From: JAXMBX01 sp046349635
Lineage (GTDB): Bacteria; Planctomycetota; Planctomycetia; Planctomycetales; Planctomycetaceae
Assembly: GCA_046349635.1 (NCBI GenBank)
Contig: JAXMBX010000019.1
Location: forward strand, 18,553-82,552
DNA: 64,000 bases
Direction: 5' to 3'
Position 1 is the stretch's first letter. The number at the start of each line of letters is the position of its first letter. The notes under the pieces are model-generated. The model saw only the letters and a list, made by a program, of their open reading frames with translations. It made no database searches and was not told the origin of the DNA. The position numbers and the translations under genes are program-made. Below, piece by piece: positions 62,597 through 64,000 of this stretch.

Positions 62597-63234
62597 AGAA
62601 CGTCGGAGCCGAGCAGGTCGAGAAGAATCTCCGGGAACTCTTCCGCGTCTCCGGGCGTAACCGCTTCAGCGAAGATGCTCCCGTCATCGTGGCTGATGAA
62701 CGGATGAATGCGATTATGGTGAACGCCAATCGTTCGGATCGCCACGCCATCGAGGACCTCATCCGGGTTCTCGATTCTGTGGAAGTTCCCGATTTCAAGA
62801 CCACCCAGAAATCCCGCCGCCTCAGCTTGAAGAACAGTCGCGCCGCCCGCATTGAGATCGTCCTGCGGGATCTCTACCGCACGCAGATGAGTAGTGCGGG
62901 GAACCGTCAGCCGATTCCCATCCCCATGGGCGTTTCCACCGATGTTGCCGCCGCTCTGCAGACCCTGAACTCGGTCAACGCCGGCCCGGTCCTCACGGTG
63001 GCGGTGGATGAAGCCACCAATTCCATCCTGGTGAAAGGCCCAGTTGCTCTCGTTGATGACGTTGCCAACACGGTCCTGGAACTCGATGGGGCCTCGACGG
63101 AAGATCAGTCCCGCAAGCTCTCCATCATTGCCCTCAAGCGGGTGAATTCCGATCACGCCCGCCGTGCGATCGACGCCATTGTCAACGAGCCGAATCGCCC
63201 CCGTTCGCGCGCTCGTAGCGGCGGCAATCGCTAA
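62521..63234 (+). CDS. Secretin N-domain repeat giant, C-terminal part
   Basis: 237 residues from an internal ATG; the real frame begins near 62,425 with QPAQPQGPAPITIVPGEG and VTITSDDPSALDQMETILRS. Three more N-domain-like repeats follow (FAVFALKNVGAEQVEKNLRE, LSLKNSRAARIEIVLRDLYR, LSIIALKRVNSDHARRAIDA). The protein ends NRPRSRARSGGNR, a basic tail. No secretin beta-barrel or outer-membrane signature is present, so the whole assembled protein (about 2,180 codons, 56,677-63,234) consists of N-domains only. Confidence 0.62.
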   Translation: METILRSMSRQSRGRGGKDFAVFALKNVGAEQVEKNLRELFRVSGRNRFSEDAPVIVADERMNAIMVNANRSDRHAIEDLIRVLDSVEVPDFKTTQKSRRLSLKNSRAARIEIVLRDLYRTQMSSAGNRQPIPIPMGVSTDVAAALQTLNSVNAGPVLTVAVDEATNSILVKGPVALVDDVANTVLELDGASTEDQSRKLSIIALKRVNSDHARRAIDAIVNEPNRPRSRARSGGNR

Positions 63235-63405
63235 GTTGATGCGTGGCCCCATACGCCGGTACCCCGGCGCGTGGGCGCGAAGCACAAGAGTCAATTCAAA
63301 TCGGCGCGGGTGGCTGGCGGCGCGTGACAAAATGCCGTTGATGATCACGTTTGATCCGCAATTTGACGAAGCCGGCCTTCCTCCAGAGCATTTTGTCAGA
63401 GGCAA

Positions 63406-64000
63406 TCAGGACGCTTCTCGGAACCGCAACGACGGCTTCTCCACCGTCACCATCGTGTTCGCGGGGACGCTCTTGTTGAGTGACACGCTCGCTCCGATCA
63501 CCGAACGCGCCCCGATCACGGTGTCGCCACCCAGGATCGTCGCATTCGCATAAATCACCACCCCTTCCTCAATCGTCGGGTGGCGCTTCTGATTCCGGAT
63601 CAGGTTGCCTTCCTCATCCTTCGGGAAGCTCAACGCCCCCAGGGTCACACCCTGATAGATCTTCACGTTCGCGGCGATGTCGGTCGTCTCGCCGATGACA
63701 ACCCCCGTTCCGTGATCGATGAAGAACGACGGCCCGATCCGGGCTCCGGGGTGAATGTCGATCCCGGTCCGCCCGTGTGCCCATTCAGTCAGCATCCGGG
63801 GAATGTATGGAATGTCGAGCAGGTACAGCTCGTGCGCCATCCGCTGGATCGTCACCGCTTCCAGACCGGGATAGCAGAAGATGATTTCGTCCGTGTTCCG
63901 TGCCGCGGGATCCCCGTCGTAGGCCGCTTGCACGTCTAAAGCCAGCAATTGCCGTAACCGCGGCAGGCTTTCCAGGAACTGGATCGCCTTCGCCTGCCCC
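63406..64000 (-). CDS. cysE: Serine O-acetyltransferase (5' end outside the window)
   Basis: The frame runs in from the right edge (QAKAIQFLESLPRLRQLLAL) and ends at 63406, giving 197 visible residues. It makes O-acetylserine from serine and acetyl-CoA for cysteine synthesis. AVTIQRMAHELYLLDIPYIP and EWAHGRTGIDIHPGARIG lead to left-handed beta-helix hexapeptides: FFIDHGTGVVIGETT (His and Asp of the active site), then HPTIEEGVVIYANATILGG and TVIGARSVIGASVSL. Similar to the EpsC/plant-like type, which is longer at the N-terminus. Confidence 0.93.
   Translation of the reverse strand, partial: GQAKAIQFLESLPRLRQLLALDVQAAYDGDPAARNTDEIIFCYPGLEAVTIQRMAHELYLLDIPYIPRMLTEWAHGRTGIDIHPGARIGPSFFIDHGTGVVIGETTDIAANVKIYQGVTLGALSFPKDEEGNLIRNQKRHPTIEEGVVIYANATILGGDTVIGARSVIGASVSLNKSVPANTMVTVEKPSLRFREAS

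Overview
This 64 kb window looks like the chromosome of a planctomycete (Planctomycetota). The inference rests on gene families rather than a marker gene: PQQ-like beta-propeller proteins opening with a WPQFRG motif, a large FG-GAP/VCBS propeller, a DUF1080-type glycan hydrolase, a Gfo/Idh/MocA oxidoreductase paired with an MFS carrier, a PqqD-like/M50/HlyD fusion, a DacZ-type diadenylate cyclase, and many secreted proteins of unknown role. There is no rRNA, CRISPR array, integrase or insertion sequence.

Layout. 1-4,000: secreted metallopeptidase, tRNA-His, an exported double YHS-like metal-binding protein, a small c-type cytochrome, and a minus-strand unit of tRNA-Met plus a 56-residue basic protein. 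3,900-11,400: DapA-family aldolase, a frameshifted DUF11 membrane protein, then housekeeping genes (folE, LON-domain protein, DUF309 protein, nth, dcd). 11,400-18,850: a close-packed minus-strand run of MFS carrier, trxB, M24 peptidase and two moeA genes, one fused to a periplasmic-binding-like domain. 19,100-24,900: panB, gluQ, and two cyclic-di-GMP genes (HD-GYP and GGDEF). 24,900-28,450: a two-gene adaptor cassette (PqqD-like/M50/HlyD fusion plus HlyD). 28,900-41,450: PQQ-like proteins, LOG protein, c-di-AMP synthase, esterase, MFS/oxidoreductase pair, and the VCBS protein. 41,700-47,200: two tandem paralogues made of Tudor/SH3-like modules and ending in a ribosomal L7/L12 C-terminal-like domain. 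48,600-53,600: flagellar operon flgE-flbD-motA-motB-fliL-fliN. 53,600-56,200: queF, ftsY, DUF1080 protein. 56,677-63,234: a gene for a roughly 2,180-residue protein built of about 25 secretin N-domain-like repeats with no secretin barrel. The window ends inside cysE.

The strongest candidates for something undescribed are the L7/L12-tail module proteins (41,786-47,167) and the barrel-less secretin-N giant (56,677-63,234). The M50/HlyD cassette and the tRNA-Met/small-protein unit come next. Four genes carry short islands in which the reading frame changes several times while both flanks stay well coded (5,524-5,816; 13,665-13,775; 41,790-42,388; 59,195-59,655). These look more like clustered indel errors than old pseudogenes, but that cannot be settled from the sequence alone. 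All functions are read from sequence motifs; no database search was possible.
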